A program made the translations under genes and the position numbers. The notes beneath the pieces were generated by a model. It was not told the origin of the DNA, made no database searches, and saw only the letters and a program-made list of their open reading frames with translations. A stretch of DNA of 34,179 nucleotides from Imhoffiella purpurea. Its GTDB lineage: Bacteria > Pseudomonadota > Gammaproteobacteria > Chromatiales > Chromatiaceae. This document shows, piece by piece, positions 32,930 to 34,179 of this stretch. The stretch covers positions 1 through 34,179 of the forward strand of contig NZ_AONC01000069.1 in assembly GCF_000585215.1 (NCBI RefSeq), read 5' to 3'. Position 1 is the stretch's first letter. Every line of letters starts with the position of its first letter.

Positions 32930-34069
32930 ATGCAATTCATCGATTTGAAGACCCAATACGCCAGGATCGAGAAGGATGTGAAGGACCGCATCGATGCGGT
33001 TCTGAATCACGGCCAGTTCGTCATGGGGCCAGAGGTCCAGGAACTCGAGGAGCGTCTTGCCGAGTTCGTCGGGGTCGAGCACTGCGTTTCGCTGTCGAGT
33101 GGTACGGATGCGCTCCTGGTGGCCATGATGGCCCTCGAGATCGGCCGCGGCGACGAGGTCATCACCACGCCCTTCACCTTTATCGCGACGGGCGAGATGA
33201 TCGCCCTGCTGGGTGCGCGGCCTGTCTTCGTGGATATCGATCCCGTGACCTACACGATCGATCCAGAGCGTCTCGAGGGCGCTATGACCGGGCGGACGCG
33301 TGCCATCATGCCCGTGTCGCTCTACGGCCAATGTGCCAACATGGACGCGATCGCCGAGGTCGCCCGGCGTCATAATCTGCCTGTCATCGAAGACGGCGCC
33401 CAAAGCTTCGGTGCCCTATATAAGGGGCGGCGCTCTTGCGGTCTTTCCGCGATCGGCTGTACCTCATTCTTCCCGGCCAAGCCGCTCGGTGCTTACGGCG
33501 ACGGTGGCGCCTGCTTCACCGACGACGAGGGACTCGCCAAGGCGATGCGCGAGATCCGCAATCACGGTCAGGATCGTCGCTACCATCACCCGCGGCTCGG
33601 CATCAACGGGCGTCTGGATACGCTGCAGGCGGCGATCCTCATGTCCAAGATGGACATCTTCCCCGACGAGGTCGAGGCGCGGTCGCGACTGGGTGCGCGA
33701 TACAGTGAATTGCTCCAAGAGCGAGGGGCCGTTTCGAGCGAGGAGGGCGGATCCGGGGTTCTCACGCCCTTCGTGCATCCGGACAACCTGTCCGTTTACG
33801 CCCAATATACGGTTCAGGTGCCCAACCGCGACGCGGTCGTCAAGCAGTTGCAGGAGTCCGGCATCCCGACTGCCGTGCATTACCCGGTGCCCTTGAACGA
33901 TCAGCCGGTCTTTCATGTGGCGACTCAGGCTGGATCCACTCCGGTTAGTGCGAAGGTCGCCGAGCAGGTGCTCAGTCTGCCGATGCATCCCTATCTGACA
34001 GAGGAAACGCAGGTCCAGGTTGCGGATGCCCTCATGCAAGCCGTAGAGGCGGTTTCCGAGGCGGATTGA
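32930..34069 (+). CDS. wbpE: WbpE-like UDP-sugar aminotransferase (DegT/DnrJ/EryC1/StrS family)
   Basis: A 379-residue PLP aminotransferase closely resembling Pseudomonas WbpE across its length: FIDLKTQYARI at the start, SLSSGTDALLVAMMAL, FTFIATGEMIALLGARPVFVD, PVSLYGQCANMDAI, VIEDGAQSFGA, and RNHGQDRRYHHPRLGINGRLDTLQAAIL. The PLP lysine is Lys184 in SFFPAKPLGAYGDGGA. WbpE transfers an amino group from glutamate to the 3-keto group of a UDP-hexuronate, on the way to UDP-2,3-diacetamido uronic acids for O-antigen. The partner enzymes (WbpA, B, D, I types) are not in this window. It starts with an ATG 57 bp after the adaptor gene. Confidence 0.85.
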   Translation: MQFIDLKTQYARIEKDVKDRIDAVLNHGQFVMGPEVQELEERLAEFVGVEHCVSLSSGTDALLVAMMALEIGRGDEVITTPFTFIATGEMIALLGARPVFVDIDPVTYTIDPERLEGAMTGRTRAIMPVSLYGQCANMDAIAEVARRHNLPVIEDGAQSFGALYKGRRSCGLSAIGCTSFFPAKPLGAYGDGGACFTDDEGLAKAMREIRNHGQDRRYHHPRLGINGRLDTLQAAILMSKMDIFPDEVEARSRLGARYSELLQERGAVSSEEGGSGVLTPFVHPDNLSVYAQYTVQVPNRDAVVKQLQESGIPTAVHYPVPLNDQPVFHVATQAGSTPVSAKVAEQVLSLPMHPYLTEETQVQVADALMQAVEAVSEAD

Positions 34070-34081
34070 AAAAATCTGCCT
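34059..34081 (+). terminator. Possible hairpin at the end of wbpE
   Basis: AGGCGGATT (34059-34067) pairs with AATCTGCCT (34073-34081), with one G-U pair and a 5-base A-rich loop. It spans the wbpE stop and abuts the strong promoter that follows. There is no downstream T-tract. Confidence 0.4.
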
Positions 34082-34088
34082 GTAGGAG

Positions 34089-34123
34089 TTGACAGTCTTG
34101 TTAAAGTCGCTAGAATGCGCGGC
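34089..34123 (+). promoter_or_regulatory. Strong sigma-70 promoter, rRNA/tRNA-operon type
   Basis: A perfect -35 TTGACA (34089-34094) and a -10 TAGAAT (34111-34116) with a 16-bp spacer are followed by the GC-rich discriminator GCGCGGC. Consensus hexamers with a GC-rich discriminator are the pattern of stringently controlled stable-RNA promoters in Gammaproteobacteria. No mature RNA sequence is recognisable in the 56 bases that remain, so the product is beyond the window. Confidence 0.7.
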
Positions 34124-34179
34124 TCTGCTGAGGGATTGGCGTGGTGGACGGGACGGAGGAGCGGTGCCAAGGCGCTGTT

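Noticed and set aside
34117-34179. The last 60 bases considered as the start of a tRNA or 16S rRNA
   Set aside because: No tRNA arm pattern or conserved 16S 5' sequence is visible before the edge. Only the promoter can be supported.

Overview
The window is chromosomal DNA from a high-GC Gammaproteobacterium. Gene content and order fit the Chromatiales (purple sulfur bacterium-like): lptM-lysA-dapF-DUF484-xerC, glnE-ilvE-zinc-finger protein, pepA divergent from an Lpt permease gene, and a WbpE-like sugar aminotransferase. The family assignment is inference; no marker gene such as 16S rRNA lies inside. Coding density is high, most genes start with ATG, and the high GC produces many long antisense shadow frames that are not genes.

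Layout. (1) 1-2,180: a HAD-UbiA prenyltransferase gene that looks truncated at the window edge, a 315-bp stretch with a palindromic REP-like element, and a Spy/CpxP-like periplasmic protein. (2) 2,338-3,954: a membrane protein joining an extracytoplasmic sensory region to a Schlafen AlbA_2 domain, the least ordinary architecture here. (3) 4,141-5,707: a PH-domain membrane protein, a small membrane protein and a YgjP-type metalloprotease. These converge on pepA (5,742-7,238) across a long shared hairpin. (4) 7,353-9,016: lptG without an adjacent lptF, and a convergent RDD membrane protein. (5) 9,064-17,550: a tightly packed co-oriented run of PAS histidine kinase, FixJ-type regulator, YeaD-like epimerase, GlnE, IlvE, a second REP-like palindrome and a CHCC zinc-finger protein.

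(6) 17,554-19,619: an MBL-fold hydrolase divergent from a DUF2189 membrane protein. (7) 19,635-24,959 on the minus strand: the operon lptM-lysA-methyltransferase-dapF-DUF484-xerC-sulfotransferase, with 4-bp overlaps around the methyltransferase. It links meso-diaminopimelate/lysine synthesis, LPS-transport assembly and chromosome dimer resolution. (8) 25,038-25,880: a tandem META-domain protein, divergent from a cell-surface polysaccharide block (26,022-34,069). That block holds a 1,355-residue GT2/coiled-coil/RgpF/HAD protein, a second GT2 enzyme, a helical exported protein paired with an HlyD-like adaptor, and a WbpE-like aminotransferase. The window ends in a strong sigma-70 promoter with a GC-rich discriminator of the kind seen before rRNA or tRNA operons; its product lies beyond the edge.

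Functionally the region is mostly housekeeping (nitrogen control, branched-chain amino acids, lysine/peptidoglycan precursor, LPS transport). Accessory content sits in the surface-polysaccharide block and the sensor-AlbA_2 gene. No CRISPR array, complete insertion sequence, prophage or tRNA gene was seen.
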